Source: Lachnospiraceae bacterium OF09-6
Lineage (GTDB): Bacteria; Bacillota; Clostridia; Lachnospirales; Lachnospiraceae
Assembly: GCA_003435055.1 (NCBI GenBank)
Contig: QUMM01000017.1
Location: 1-64,000, forward strand
Length of the DNA stretch: 64,000 nucleotides
Direction of reading: 5' to 3'
In this document: in pieces, positions 1-10,200 of the stretch
Position numbering within the stretch: the first letter of the stretch is position 1
Layout of the letters: the number at the start of each line of letters is the position of its first letter
Program-made: the position numbers and the translations under genes
The notes under the pieces: model-generated
What the model saw: the letters and a program-made list of their open reading frames with translations, nothing else
Databases searched by the model: none
What the model was told of the DNA's origin: nothing

Positions 1-37
1 TTTTTTATTACTATTATTTTTATTCAAACATAAACTA

Positions 38-76
38 AGCCAGAGGAATTAAAGTTTTACATCAATTCCTCTGGCT
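38..76. terminator. Hairpin, possible bidirectional terminator
   Basis: A 13-bp perfect stem (AGCCAGAGGAATT pairing with AATTCCTCTGGCT) has a 13-nt loop. A short T run follows on the plus side. It lies downstream of the small minus-strand exported-protein gene, so it probably ends that transcript. Confidence 0.55.
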
Positions 77-157
77 ACATTTTTCCAATCTACATTTCTA
101 ACAAATACAAATTAATCTATAGCTATATGCTGTAATGAAACAAATATATTTGATTTT

Positions 158-415
158 TTATAGATTTTTCCATTCTGGATCAACCCATCTATTCTTCGTG
201 GCATTCCATCTACGATATTGGACTACCCCCTTATATACTCTGTATTTGATTTCAATTTTATCAGTAGCTCGTGAATTACTATTGGTACGTTGTTCCATGT
301 TCATTTCCATTTCTGCTGAATAAACGATTTCATTTTCAGACTGCGCATTTGCCAAACAAGTCATTGAAAAACTTACATTCAGTGACAATACCATAATTAC
401 TATATAACGTTTCAT
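158..415 (-). CDS. Small exported protein of unknown function
   Basis: An 85-residue protein starting with a typical signal peptide (KR, then a hydrophobic stretch, then a cleavage-like ANA site around residue 25). The mature part is short and polar, and its C-terminal half is rich in Tyr, Trp, Arg and Lys (YKGVVQYRRWN). The start is set at the ATG seven bases after a clear GGAGG; the ATG two codons earlier is too close to it. It lies downstream of, and in the same direction as, a BlaI/BlaR1-like pair, with a terminator hairpin between them, so it is probably a separate unit. I recognise no named family. Export is inferred from the leader. Confidence 0.6.
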   Translation of the reverse strand: MKRYIVIMVLSLNVSFSMTCLANAQSENEIVYSAEMEMNMEQRTNSNSRATDKIEIKYRVYKGVVQYRRWNATKNRWVDPEWKNL

Positions 416-546
416 ACCCATTCCTCCATAATCTGTAATACCTCTATATCAAAAATATATCATAAATAATGTTTATAGTCAATATTTTATATAACTGATA
501 AATAAGTTTTATTATTATATTTTTGCTAACTGTAGGATAATAATTT

Positions 547-585
547 AGCCGGGAAAATCAAAGAATCATATTGATTTTCCCGGCT
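547..585 (-). terminator. Hairpin terminator after the M56 gene
   Basis: A 15-bp perfect stem (AGCCGGGAAAATCAA and its complement) with a 9-nt loop lies just beyond the stop of the M56 sensor gene. There is no long T run on the minus strand. Confidence 0.6.
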
Positions 586-588
586 TTC

Positions 589-1716
589 TCAATTTTTTAT
601 CAGAACCTGCAATTTTTTTACTGTATCGGAGTCTTCCGCATATTCGCAAATGAAGTTGCCATTTTCATCAAGTAGCTCATATTTTCCATCTACATAAATC
701 AGCATACAATTTTGCAAATCCAAATCCTGAGCGCCGTCCTCCTCAATTTCGCTGATCGGCGCACCATATTGAGCTACTGGCAGAACACAATATGATAAAA
801 GAAATATCATCCCCGCCGTTATAGCCATCACTTTGTGTTTATTTTCTTTCTTACCCGTTTTGTTGCACAGAATGGAAATTCGTTCTTTTAATCTTTCTGT
901 TGATGTGTCTCCTAATGATGTCATCGCCATTGATTTCATACTTTTCTCATTCTTTTTATTCTGGACAACATGTACCAGTGTCATCATATACTGACTCTTT
1001 TCTTCTGCAGATAATTGGCTGGTTATCTGTGTATCACATCGCACCTCAATGCCATGACTGATCAGATCTTGAACTTTTCTAAATAAGGGATTCCACCACA
1101 GAATACAGCAGATCATTTCTGTCAAAAATTTTATCAGTAGATCTCCCTCTTTAAAATGCTGAATTTCATGCATTAATATATAATGTAGTTCATCAGCTGA
1201 ATACTTTTGACATGGGAATATAATATATTTATGAAATAGTCCTATTCCACATGGTATTGTTATGTCTCCGCTCATTCGAATATCATATTTCTTTTTATGT
1301 AATGTTTCCACTGACACAATTGGTTCTAATTCTTCTTCTGGATATCGCTTCATTTTGGATATATATATCAATGTTGACCGATATTCCAAAAGAAATTTCA
1401 CAATTTTTATGAATGCCACCACTCCGATGCTCAGAGCTATACCATGCCATACTTCGTATTTTCTTCCAAGGAACATTACATTTTTCATCATTGTTGAACA
1501 CAGATCTGCATATAGACCTTTGAATCTGATCGCATAGGATGATCTTAAGTCAACCGGAAAAAGGATTCTGCAAAAGCATAACATTCCTATCATGATTGCC
1601 GTAATTAATTCTGTTTTCCCCATATGTTCACATTGTTTACAAAAAAGGATCATACAGAAAAGCAATATTCCACTTATCAAAACAGAAAATAACACTGAAT
1701 AAATACTAATACTCAC
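589..1716 (-). CDS. BlaR1/MecR1-type M56 membrane metallopeptidase
   Basis: A 375-residue membrane protein. N-terminal hydrophobic helices are followed by a cytoplasmic zinc-peptidase domain with the HEIQH (HEXXH) motif at residues about 183-187, then a last transmembrane helix near residue 310 and a short extracellular tail of about 50 residues. In the BlaR1 family an outside signal activates the peptidase, which leads to loss of the partner repressor. Here the outer sensor is far shorter than the penicillin-binding domain of true BlaR1, so beta-lactam sensing is not supported. The start is GTG, six bases after the repressor stop, and its Shine-Dalgarno (AAGGA) lies in the end of that gene. 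This indicates translational coupling. Confidence 0.85.
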   Translation of the reverse strand: MSISIYSVLFSVLISGILLFCMILFCKQCEHMGKTELITAIMIGMLCFCRILFPVDLRSSYAIRFKGLYADLCSTMMKNVMFLGRKYEVWHGIALSIGVVAFIKIVKFLLEYRSTLIYISKMKRYPEEELEPIVSVETLHKKKYDIRMSGDITIPCGIGLFHKYIIFPCQKYSADELHYILMHEIQHFKEGDLLIKFLTEMICCILWWNPLFRKVQDLISHGIEVRCDTQITSQLSAEEKSQYMMTLVHVVQNKKNEKSMKSMAMTSLGDTSTERLKERISILCNKTGKKENKHKVMAITAGMIFLLSYCVLPVAQYGAPISEIEEDGAQDLDLQNCMLIYVDGKYELLDENGNFICEYAEDSDTVKKLQVLIKN

Positions 1717-1722
1717 CTCATA

Positions 1723-2121
1723 TCATTCCTTTTTCTGGTTTTTGAACTCTTTTATCATCGTTTCCAACTCACTAATGACCTTATCTCTGTCTCCATCCAG
1801 TTCTTCAAGCAGCGCAACCGTGACCTTAGATATAGAACTTTTTTTCAGATGCATAAGAGAAGCCAACCTAGCTACGTATTCTTCTTTTGTTAATGTTGGT
1901 CTGAACTGCCTTGCATACCTGTTTCCATACAATACTGAGCCACAAGTTTCAATCAGCCCTTTTTCCTGCATTGATTTTAGCATAATGAAAAGATAGCTGC
2001 TTTTCCAGTCGGCTCCATTAGCATATTCTGCTAATTCTAAGCTGGTCATTGGTCTGTTTTCCTTCCAGAATATCTCCATTAACTCACTTTCATTTGTCGT
2101 CAATATCTTTTTTGTATCCAC
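1723..2121 (-). CDS. BlaI/MecI-family transcriptional repressor
   Basis: A protein of about 132 residues with a winged-helix N-terminus (ESELMEIFWKENRPMT is the usual BlaI opening) and a helical dimerisation tail ending in charged residues. The family binds operators as a dimer and is inactivated through its M56 partner. The start is set at GTG (position 2121) because a good GAGGTGA precedes it; an in-frame ATG ten codons upstream has no such site. It is the first gene of a two-gene operon with the M56 sensor. A consensus promoter lies directly upstream, so autorepression is likely but not shown. Confidence 0.85.
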   Translation of the reverse strand: MDTKKILTTNESELMEIFWKENRPMTSLELAEYANGADWKSSYLFIMLKSMQEKGLIETCGSVLYGNRYARQFRPTLTKEEYVARLASLMHLKKSSISKVTVALLEELDGDRDKVISELETMIKEFKNQKKE

Positions 2122-2141
2122 TTTTCTCACCTCATAATTGA

Positions 2142-2171
2142 ATCTTATCACCCCAAAATATCAGCTGTCAA
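2142..2171 (-). promoter_or_regulatory. Sigma-A promoter of the BlaI/M56 operon
   Basis: TTGACA (2166-2171) and TAAGAT (2142-2147) are 18 bp apart on the minus strand, ending about 20 bases before the repressor start. A BlaI operator would be expected to overlap it, but I could not pick out a convincing one. Confidence 0.65.
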
Positions 2172-2222
2172 TATTTTTTATATGCAGTAGCAATTTTCAG
2201 TTTTTTACAACATTACATAATT

Positions 2223-2263
2223 CACCCCATCTGCATGATATCTTTTATCCCGCAGATGGGGTG
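2223..2263 (-). terminator. Hairpin after the DUF4179-like gene
   Basis: A perfect 12-bp stem, CACCCCATCTGC with GCAGATGGGGTG, lies just past the stop of the minus-strand anti-sigma-like gene. Confidence 0.65.
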
Positions 2264-2270
2264 ATAAGGG

Positions 2271-3455
2271 TTATTTTACTGCTACTTCATAATATTCTGG
2301 CTCTTCTGTTTCCGTATCTCCGTTTGTTGTTTCCTTTCGGAACAATACTGCTTCTACCTCTGAAGGATCAATCACACGGTCAAATGCATATCCGGAAATA
2401 TAGGTATTGCTTTCTTCATCCACATAGCCTGCTGTACCGGGACCGCCGTACAGGTTCATGATGGTGCTTCCATCTTTTAATTTCAAGCCACTTGCAAACG
2501 GTGCTTCTGCATAAGACGTAAATATCTGCATTTCTCCATTTTCATCTTCGTATTCTTCGGTCTGTTCCACGCGTGGAAAATCATAGGTTACACGAATCGA
2601 TACCGGGGAAAGTTCTACGCTGGTAACGGTTGCACCAGAATTTCCTAAATCCTGTGTCACTTCTGTATATCTCGATTCATCTGATCCGCCAAGTGTCATA
2701 TCAAGCGCCCAGGTTCCCTCGATGTCCGGCGTATAGTCTGCTTTCGCCAGACTTCCCAGGTTCTGGAATTCCACATGCAGTTTCTTTCCTATAAAGAAGC
2801 CTTTTTCATCGCTCTTTGCCAGTACCATATGATATTCCAGGCTGCCATCATCCATTACATAATTTTCTATTATGGAACCGTCTGCCTCTGTTTCAAGCTC
2901 TGATCCGTCCGCCTTCACTGCCATGCCATTCTCATCTGAAACTGTGCCGTTATAGAAACTGCCACCCCAGCTAATATCATCTTTTCCGTCTACCGTAACC
3001 GATATATTTTCAAATCCAGGCTGTACTCCTTTTTCTACAGAGTATCCATCCACCTTAAAGGAAAGATATGTATAATAATTATCGGTGATGCTCTGCTGTG
3101 CTGTTACGGTTACACCCACATCTGTAACCGATGCATCTGAAAATGCCGCCATGCCATTTTCTTCCAGATTTTTCTGCTGCTCTTCGGAAATACGCAGTTC
3201 TTCTTTCAAGCCTTTGCTCCAGCCTGTATAAGCCGCATAAGCCGTTGCCGTTCCCACTGCCAGAGTTGCTGCAAGCGCAATCATTGCATATTTCTTTTTC
3301 GATCTTTTCACCGGTTTCTGATATGTCACTACTTTATCCCCCTTCTTTTTCGCCTCGTTTCGAATCTGTTCAAATGCCTCGTTTGCTTTTTCTGCTACAA
3401 TATCCGGGATCTCTATATCCTGCTGCAACGTATAAATCGTATCGTTCTTGCTCAT
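2271..3455 (-). CDS. DUF4179-like membrane protein, likely anti-sigma partner
   Basis: A 394-residue single-pass protein. A cytoplasmic N-terminus of about 55 residues ends in KRSKKK, followed by one transmembrane helix (about 57-75) and a large acidic extracellular domain of beta-rich sequence. This is the layout of DUF4179 proteins, which sit beside ECF sigma factors in Firmicutes and are thought to hold the sigma factor at the membrane. The start codon overlaps the sigma stop (ATGA), showing translational coupling. The anti-sigma role is inferred from layout and context. There is no zinc-finger HxxxCxxC motif, and the extracellular ligand is unknown. Confidence 0.7.
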   Translation of the reverse strand: MSKNDTIYTLQQDIEIPDIVAEKANEAFEQIRNEAKKKGDKVVTYQKPVKRSKKKYAMIALAATLAVGTATAYAAYTGWSKGLKEELRISEEQQKNLEENGMAAFSDASVTDVGVTVTAQQSITDNYYTYLSFKVDGYSVEKGVQPGFENISVTVDGKDDISWGGSFYNGTVSDENGMAVKADGSELETEADGSIIENYVMDDGSLEYHMVLAKSDEKGFFIGKKLHVEFQNLGSLAKADYTPDIEGTWALDMTLGGSDESRYTEVTQDLGNSGATVTSVELSPVSIRVTYDFPRVEQTEEYEDENGEMQIFTSYAEAPFASGLKLKDGSTIMNLYGGPGTAGYVDEESNTYISGYAFDRVIDPSEVEAVLFRKETTNGDTETEEPEYYEVAVK

Positions 3456-3966
3456 CCTTCTGCCCTCCTGTGTTTCAGTTCAAAGGTTTCTGTCAGGCGG
3501 TCACGCCCTCTTGCCAGCCTGCTCTTTACGGTTCCTTCCGACAATTCCAGAATCTGGCTGATCTCACTGACCTTAAATCCTTCCACGTAATAAAGCATCA
3601 TTACCAGCCTGTACTTTTCCGGAAGCGAATCCAGTGTCTGCTTCCATTCAATGTTGTCAAACTCGTTTTCCCGATACCCTGTATCTGCTGCCATTTCTTC
3701 CGGTGAAACCATTTTATTCTTTCGAATCAGACCATAGCATTTATTTACCAGAATCCTAGTCATCCAGGTACGGAAATAGTGATTATGTTTCAAACTCCCC
3801 AGCTGTTCCCAGCATGTCAGTATCGTTTCTGAGATTGCATCTGCAATGTCCGCATCCTGGGATAAAATCGATCTTGCAGTTTTATACATATTCTGCATCT
3901 GGGACTGCATCAGATCCGTAAATGCATCCGGATCACCCTTTTTGCTTTCTGCACTAAATCATTCAT
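3452..3966 (-). CDS. ECF-type RNA polymerase sigma factor (frameshifted)
   Basis: A sigma-70 family factor of about 171 residues once one base is restored. Region 2 is seen in the stretch with ETILTCWEQ and RTWMTRILVNKC, and region 4 in SLPEKYRLVMMLYYVEG and SEGTVKSRLARGR. An uninterrupted frame gives only the last 152 residues. The first codons (MNDLVQKAKKGDPDAF) lie in the next frame, after an AGGGG ribosome site. The break falls in a run at about 3936-3943 and needs one extra base. It is coupled to the downstream DUF4179-like gene, the usual sigma/anti-sigma pair. Its targets are not evident here. Confidence 0.75.
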
Positions 3967-4121
3967 GCAACTGCCCCTTTCTTTTTGTCTGTACGTACAG
4001 GAACATCTTTCATGTTCTATCTATTAGATGCATGGGAATGGCAAACGGTTCCATTTATTTAAAAAAACGGCGGAGACGGTGTTTTCGATCATTCACTGTC
4101 CCCGCTGGTTCTTTGCATAGG

Positions 4122-4514
4122 TTATTTTTTGCTCTTTCTTGCAAGAAAGATACTGGTCGGTCCATCTGCACCGCCGATGATTGCTGTTTCCGTTTCGTCC
4201 TGCTCACTGTCCGTATCACTATTTTCAGAAATCTGATCTCCCTGTGATACATCCGGTATCTGGAATCCCGTCAGGTTTCCATCACTGTCCCGTAATGCAA
4301 ATAGATACGTCACATTGTCCTCTGTATCATTTTCTGTCTCTTCTGTTACTTCCGGCTCTGCATTTTCTTCCGCATTTATATAGGAATCGCCCTGTGCCGC
4401 ATCTTCTGTAAGTGAAAAATAATTTTCGTCTTCATAGCATAAAACTGTATTATCCTCTATGCTGATAAAATCCTCCAGAAATACTACCTGTTTCCTCTTC
4501 GCTATGATATTCCT
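4122..4514 (-). pseudogene. 3' remnant of a gene ending in an IIGGADGPTSIFL motif
   Basis: A 130-codon open frame without a convincing start codon or ribosome site, beginning 16 bases after the stop of the AAA-ATPase gene. The sequence is very acidic (many Glu, Asp, Asn), then has YLFALRDSDGNLTGFQIP, and ends in AIIGGADGPTSIFLARK. The last motif resembles the conserved core of Na+-translocating decarboxylase beta subunits, but nothing else of that polytopic protein is present. The frame just upstream (with KEYHSEEE) may be the continuation after an indel. It reads as the surviving 3' end of a lost gene. The 155 bases between it and the sigma gene hold nothing recognisable. Confidence 0.45.
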
Positions 4515-4529
4515 TTATAGTAATTTGTA

Positions 4530-6146
4530 TTATCTAAAAAGTTCCTGTACTTTACACGCATGTACTTTTGTCTTCTTATCATATCCAATTCCGACTGCAA
4601 GAATTTTTCCCGTATATAATGATTTTTCCCCTATTTTCCCTTGGAATTTCAAAGCATAGTTTTTATCTATAATTTGTTGAATTGCCTCTTCTGGTGTATG
4701 GTCTACTTTTAGTTCCAGAATCAGACAATCTGCCGTCTGATCATAAGGATAAAAAATAAAATCTACATATCCAACGCCTGCTTTTTCTTCCCGTTCTACA
4801 CGGTATAAATCCCGTGCTGCAAGATAAATCAAATTCACGATCGCAGAAAGTTCTGTTTCATGATTATAAGACAACAACGGAACTTCCGTGTTATGCACAT
4901 ATTCCAAAATTTCATTCATCGTTTTAGTATCTTGATGCAGTGTTGCATACAACATCCTTTCTGACTCATGTGCCAAACGGTATACATAACCCAAAGAAGA
5001 TTCTTTCCTCAACATAGCCGCAAATTTATCCATTAATTCTTTATTTGGAATACTGACCTTTCCATTTTCATAATTTAAAAATCCATATACAACCATCGCT
5101 GAAAAAATTTCATCTCTTGTCGTAAGCTTCATGGACGTGGCCGCATATTCCTGAATTTGCGCCGGAACGGCTTCCCCTGCTATCATGAGAGCCAGATCAT
5201 TGCGTACATCATCAATATTATGTTCAATATAATAATAAATTTCATCATAAGGACCAGAACTTGTCCAATATGAGGCAAGATTGTTGTTTGTAAGTGCAAA
5301 AACAACTGACCTTGGATTGTACACACTTTCTCCTCGAAAAGTATGATAACCATTGTACCATAGCCTTAGTCCATCACGACTCACATTTCTATGTGCTGTA
5401 TTTTCTTCATAACGCTGATACAATTCATCCACTTCCGGATCTGTAAAGCCAAAAGAATCGCTATATTTTTCCTCTGAAATCATCGTATATTCCATGAACA
5501 TATTGAGTTCAGAACCACTCGAATATTTTGCGATTGGAAGAATGCCCGTAATATATGCAAGCAATACATATGGTCTGTCTTTCAGCAGGCTGCGCAAAAA
5601 TCGTAAATATTCTCTCTTATCTTGTTCCGTAACAAAATCCTGGTGAAAAATAAAATCCCACTCATCAAACACAAAAATAAATCTTGCATTCATATCAGAA
5701 GCATAGATTTCACTTAAAACATCCCAGACTGCCTCATCCTCCGTAATTTCAAGATTTGGATATTCTCTTCGAAGATCCCGGATCAACCTGTTTTCAATCC
5801 TATCAATATATTCCTGATAGGAGTTACAACGCTTGGGAAGATCGTTAAATGAAATATGAATAACAGCATATTGGCTCTGGTATTTCATGTAATCTTTATT
5901 TGCTGATATTTTACATTTGCTGAATATATCATTTGCATTTTTCGCTCTGGAAAAAAATGCTGCTATCATGTTTGCCATAACCGTTTTTCCAAATCTCCGC
6001 GGTCTTGTGATGCAAATATAGTTATTTCCCTCATTTATGATGGGAAACAACTGCTCCAGCATCAAGGTTTTATCTACAAAATATGGTTTTACAGTTTCAC
6101 TTTTATACAGAGTGTATGCCGCTGTCCCATTTAAATAGATTCCCAT
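4530..6146 (-). CDS. AAA-ATPase-like protein with PD-(D/E)XK nuclease-fold tail
   Basis: A 538-residue protein of the type found in many copies in gut Bacteroidetes and Firmicutes (AAA-ATPase-like N-terminus plus PDDEXK_9 C-terminus). The N-terminus has YFVDKTLMLEQL and a Walker A-like RPRRFGKT at about residues 48-55. FVFDEWD is the Walker B-like strand. The last 80 residues contain GYVDFIFYP and LILELKV, matching the D...ExK core of the nuclease fold. The start is placed at the ATG after AAGGAG rather than at the ATG seven codons upstream. It is a single gene with its own promoter. The biological role is unsettled; mobile-element or defence links are often proposed for the family, but nothing here confirms either. 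Confidence 0.8.
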   Translation of the reverse strand: MGIYLNGTAAYTLYKSETVKPYFVDKTLMLEQLFPIINEGNNYICITRPRRFGKTVMANMIAAFFSRAKNANDIFSKCKISANKDYMKYQSQYAVIHISFNDLPKRCNSYQEYIDRIENRLIRDLRREYPNLEITEDEAVWDVLSEIYASDMNARFIFVFDEWDFIFHQDFVTEQDKREYLRFLRSLLKDRPYVLLAYITGILPIAKYSSGSELNMFMEYTMISEEKYSDSFGFTDPEVDELYQRYEENTAHRNVSRDGLRLWYNGYHTFRGESVYNPRSVVFALTNNNLASYWTSSGPYDEIYYYIEHNIDDVRNDLALMIAGEAVPAQIQEYAATSMKLTTRDEIFSAMVVYGFLNYENGKVSIPNKELMDKFAAMLRKESSLGYVYRLAHESERMLYATLHQDTKTMNEILEYVHNTEVPLLSYNHETELSAIVNLIYLAARDLYRVEREEKAGVGYVDFIFYPYDQTADCLILELKVDHTPEEAIQQIIDKNYALKFQGKIGEKSLYTGKILAVGIGYDKKTKVHACKVQELFR

Positions 6147-6221
6147 CGTTTTTCTCCTTTTTCGCATTGTCTGAAATTTAATGTTCTTATTGAGCTATAT
6201 CCTCCAATAAAATATGATTTC

Positions 6222-6250
6222 ATTGTACCATTGAGTAATTCAAATAGCAA
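6222..6250 (-). promoter_or_regulatory. Promoter for the AAA-ATPase gene
   Basis: TTGCTA (6245-6250) and TACAAT (6222-6227) are 17 bp apart on the minus strand, about 75 bases before the chosen start. The short overlapping reading frame here is regarded as spurious. Confidence 0.5.
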
Positions 6251-6357
6251 GTTTGGCTCATATGTCAATTTGAAAATATCAGAATTTTTCGGGTATTGAC
6301 ACATGATATCAGACAACGCAAGAAAACCCATTCTTTTTGTCATGGGTTTTCATTAAA

Positions 6358-7224
6358 TCAGCTATACATTTGCAATATGTTTACATATCCCCAACCGAAT
6401 ATGGTATCATACCCCGGATCTCCTGCATCTACTGCGATTCCTTTCAGATATTCTTCCGCTTTTCCTTTTGTATGATTCTCATTTGGCACTTCAGACAGAT
6501 AATTTGCTAATATGCCACTAATTCTGGGTGCAGCATAAGAAGATCCCTTCTCGCCCTGATAATTGCCATCTGCGGATACAAATACAGCATCACTTTGCAG
6601 ATACCAGAGAGAGCTAACTGGCTCTCCCTGTTCATTCAGATCTGCACCGGACACCCCTATCACCTCTTTCCATGCAGCCGGGTAGACCTCGCTGCCAAGC
6701 GGTGTAGACAGTGACAAATTTCCCGCTGCCGCTACCAGCAACACATTCCGTCCAGCCGCATATGTCATGGCTTCATGCAGTTCTTCATTATCCTGATTTA
6801 AAGTCCAGCTCATATTGATGATATCAGCATCATATATGTCCACTGCATCATAAATAGCCTGAATAATAGCCGAACCTATATCTGTGGCCTTCGAGTGCTT
6901 ACCACCAGTTTCCTGCGTATTTTGAGTCAACGCCATACTACTGTCAAAACATTTCAACATATAAATATCTACATCTGGTGCCGTTTCTTTTAGAATTTCA
7001 TATACACAAGTTCCATGTCCTTCCTGATCCGTCAGATCCTCTGTACCCTCCAGATAATTCTTTCCCTGTCCGTCTGGCAGATTACAGCCAGAATCCAGAA
7101 TGCAGACGGTTACCGCATTGGATGCTTCTTCTAATGGTTCCATTTCTGCCGATGCCCCCACTGTAAGGGGCATCGTTAGAAAGATACCAAACAGAATACC
7201 TGCATAAAAGTGTGTTCTTCTCAT
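6358..7224 (-). CDS. Secreted subtilisin-like serine protease (S8)
   Basis: A 288-residue protein with a signal peptide (MRRTHFYAGILFGIFL to an ASA cleavage-like site) and a compact S8 domain. The catalytic Asp is in ILDSGC (about D44), His in EGHGTC (H70), the oxyanion Asn in AAAGN (N169) and the nucleophile in GSSYAAP (S229, replacing the usual GTSMA). No propeptide of normal length is visible, and no wall anchor. Its start overlaps the stop of the giant InlB-repeat gene by four bases (ATGA), so the two are translated together. It may process the giant protein or a neighbouring surface partner; that is inference. The mature domain is short for the family. Confidence 0.85.
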   Translation of the reverse strand: MRRTHFYAGILFGIFLTMPLTVGASAEMEPLEEASNAVTVCILDSGCNLPDGQGKNYLEGTEDLTDQEGHGTCVYEILKETAPDVDIYMLKCFDSSMALTQNTQETGGKHSKATDIGSAIIQAIYDAVDIYDADIINMSWTLNQDNEELHEAMTYAAGRNVLLVAAAGNLSLSTPLGSEVYPAAWKEVIGVSGADLNEQGEPVSSLWYLQSDAVFVSADGNYQGEKGSSYAAPRISGILANYLSEVPNENHTKGKAEEYLKGIAVDAGDPGYDTIFGWGYVNILQMYS

Positions 7225-10200
7225 GAGTCACCACTATTCTGTACCGGTTCCATGCTCTCAGCAGACTGAATTTCTGCCGCCTGCGTCTCGACTGGCTGTG
7301 GAGGAGCAGAAGTCTCTGCCTGAGGTGCCGCCGTTTCCGGTGCTGGTGGCTCCGTTTGTGGAGCGGATGTTTCTGTCGCAGGCTGCTCCGTTTGTGGTGC
7401 CGCTGTTTCAGGCTGCGGGGCTGTCGTTTCCGGTGCAGAAGTCTCTGGTACCTGCGTCTGTGATGGCTTTGTTTCAGGGGTCTGAGTTTCAGGGGTCTGA
7501 GTCTCAGGCACAGGTGTTTCTGTGGTCGGACTCTCTGTCATGGTTGTCTCCGGTACAGCAAGATCAGATGTTTTACTTTCCGGTTCAGAAGATTCGGTAT
7601 CCTGTGATGAAGTCTGTGATTCCGTAATGGTTTCTGTTGAAAGTTCTGTTTCAGGCTCCATTATCCGGGCTTGTATTTTAGACCTTGCTCTGGTATTGCC
7701 TGTTGCATCTAATGTGATACTCAAATCATTTGGTAATTTTGCATCGGTAAAACTGAATTTAAAAGATTTTTTATCCGGCTGCTCTACCTTAATTCCGTTT
7801 GTAACCGTATTTAATGCTGAAATCTTCTTTTCAATTTGTGCGCCTCCTTCGTTTTTCCATTTTATTGTCGCAGACTTAAAAACTCCAGAATCATATGTTC
7901 CTTTAAGTTCGATTGTAAACGTAGTGTTACCCGGATTCCAGTTCTTCAATATTCCCGTTCTATCCTCGAGTTTGCCTGTACCAATTGTAGGAGCTTTCGC
8001 AATGATTGAATAATGTATTTCGATCGTATTTCTTATTGTTACTTTACAGTTTTTACTTGCGTCAGATGTATACGTATTAGTATCAGAAGGAATAAATCTA
8101 ACGGATTTTTCACCGCTTTGCATAGGAATATAAGTACTGTCTCCCCATACCCAGCTACCATCCAGTACTTCATTTTCGATGTATGGATTATATGCTTTTA
8201 CTGAATCGGCTTTGATCTCCGCATTGGCTATTGTGTGATTTCCACCCTGGTACATGATAGTATCACCCATTTCTCCCACTACATATGGCGTTGTTTTTTG
8301 TACCGTAACCTCAACATATATTTCATAACTGTCCAGATTATTCTGATTATTGCCCGGTGTATATTTTACTTTTATGCTGTGTTTTCCAACTGCCAATGGC
8401 TGTGCCACTTTCTTTTCACCAGATCCAGATTTCTCAAGCAAAAGTTCATCACCATTCGCATTTTTTTCTGTTACCCAACTCCAGATTCCATTTCCTGATT
8501 CTGTTTCTGATACAGACGGATATGTTACCTTAAAGCCCGCTAACATATCTTTTGCAGAATACATTGTCTGGATATCCGAAACATTATTTATTGTTTCTTT
8601 TTTAGAATCACCGGATGTCAGTTTCTGTCCGTAAGAAATAGCTTTCACACTTCCTGTTGTAACCTGAGGCACTGCTTTCAGAATATTGAACTTACGTATA
8701 ATGTCATCCTGTCCCAATCCATTTTCTGTATTTCCACGTCTTTCCATCCATACAGTATTTTTGGTATCCTCCAATCTCAATTTCACATCATAAGTGCCTG
8801 CATCTTGTCCACCATTATTTTCAAGAACAATGTATCCATCGCTGTCAGCATTTGGAAAGGCTGGTTTCTGCGTCTGTCCATTATAATATACTGTTGGAAT
8901 TTCCGGAACATATACATTTTGATAACTCAAAGGAATCGTAACCTCAGCAGTAAACACTGCAAATCCATCTTCGTATTTTTCATCCGCTATAAAATATGCA
9001 GTATGAGAAGCTCCTACATCCGGTTTTTCAGCCAGGACTTTTTCATTCCATTTCCATGTTCCCTGTACTTCTTCTCCCCGGTATTTTACAGAACCTGCCA
9101 AATGAATATCTCCCATGAGCGTTCCGTAAGAATATGAGGTTTTCTCGGTACCTACATTAGAAATCGTTACATCTCTTTGCTGCACCTGTGTAATAGTGGC
9201 CGTCGATGTCGCTGTAGCATTTACCACAACATACGCATCTTCTCCATATAATTCGTTTGAATTTTTAGATTTATCTAATGTATATCCACTGTATTCTACC
9301 CGTTTATCCGGTTCTGCTTTCGCTGATTCAAAGCTCCATGTTCCGCCGGACAAGAATTCTTCTATATCTGTAAACTCTTTTTTTGTGGCATCCCCCTTTT
9401 CGTCTGCATAAAACAATTTTGCGCTTCCTGTTGTCGATGTATCATTATATCGATAAACTCTGCTGTCTGCTGCCGCAGTCACGTATAACCCGATTTGCGT
9501 CAATACAGAGGCTTTTGTTTCAGCTGGTGCGAAATATTCCTCACAGTCAGAATCTGGGGTGAAAATCACTTCATATTCATTTTCTTCTGTACCATTATTT
9601 CTGCCAAATGGAATCTGATCTGCATTCTTCCAGCTATAAGTTCCGGAAGCATTCTGTTCATAATCAAGATCCATATTTGTATAAAGCGCTATGCCTTTTC
9701 CAATGGTTACTCCTTTTGTAATTTCGTTCAATTTCTGTCCAAAGGTTCCTTTCGGTATATCTGGAACAATAAATTTTTCTGCTACCATTTTCTGCAGCTG
9801 CGCCTGGTAATTTGCAATTGTAACCGGATGCCTTTCCCCTGCATCATCCGTATACACTGCTTCTACCTCAAATGTATAAATCTGCTTCTGCTTATCAGAC
9901 CTGCGATCTGTCTTGGTACTCTTTATCTGTATTTCAATCCTGTCACTATAAGCACCAATTTCTCCAGGTCGATAATTGCCAGCCGTACCATCTTCTCTTA
10001 TGAGTTTCTTTAGATAATCTTCCGCATCCTGCGCAACCTTAGGATCTATTATCTTGTATGGATCATCCATAGCCGGTCCACCACCTGCCAGATAAGCGAC
10101 CAGCTCTGATTCATATGGATGAGTCTGTGCCAGTACCTGTATTCTTTCCAGAATGTTCAATACCGAATCAGAACTGATCCAGGTTGCCGTGTAAACACGA

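Noticed and set aside
4530..6146. AAA-ATPase/PD-(D/E)XK gene as part of a defence island
   Set aside because: It stands alone; no restriction, toxin-antitoxin, CRISPR or phage genes are near, and the family is common outside defence loci.
6131..6343. 70-codon frame MTKRMGFLALSDIM... upstream of the AAA-ATPase gene
   Set aside because: It overlaps the ATPase start and contains its promoter, has no ribosome site and no family resemblance.
7479..7510. Tandem repeat in the giant gene as a CRISPR or mobile repeat
   Set aside because: It encodes PETQT-type tail repeats in frame and is part of the low-complexity Ser/Thr/Pro/Glu tail.
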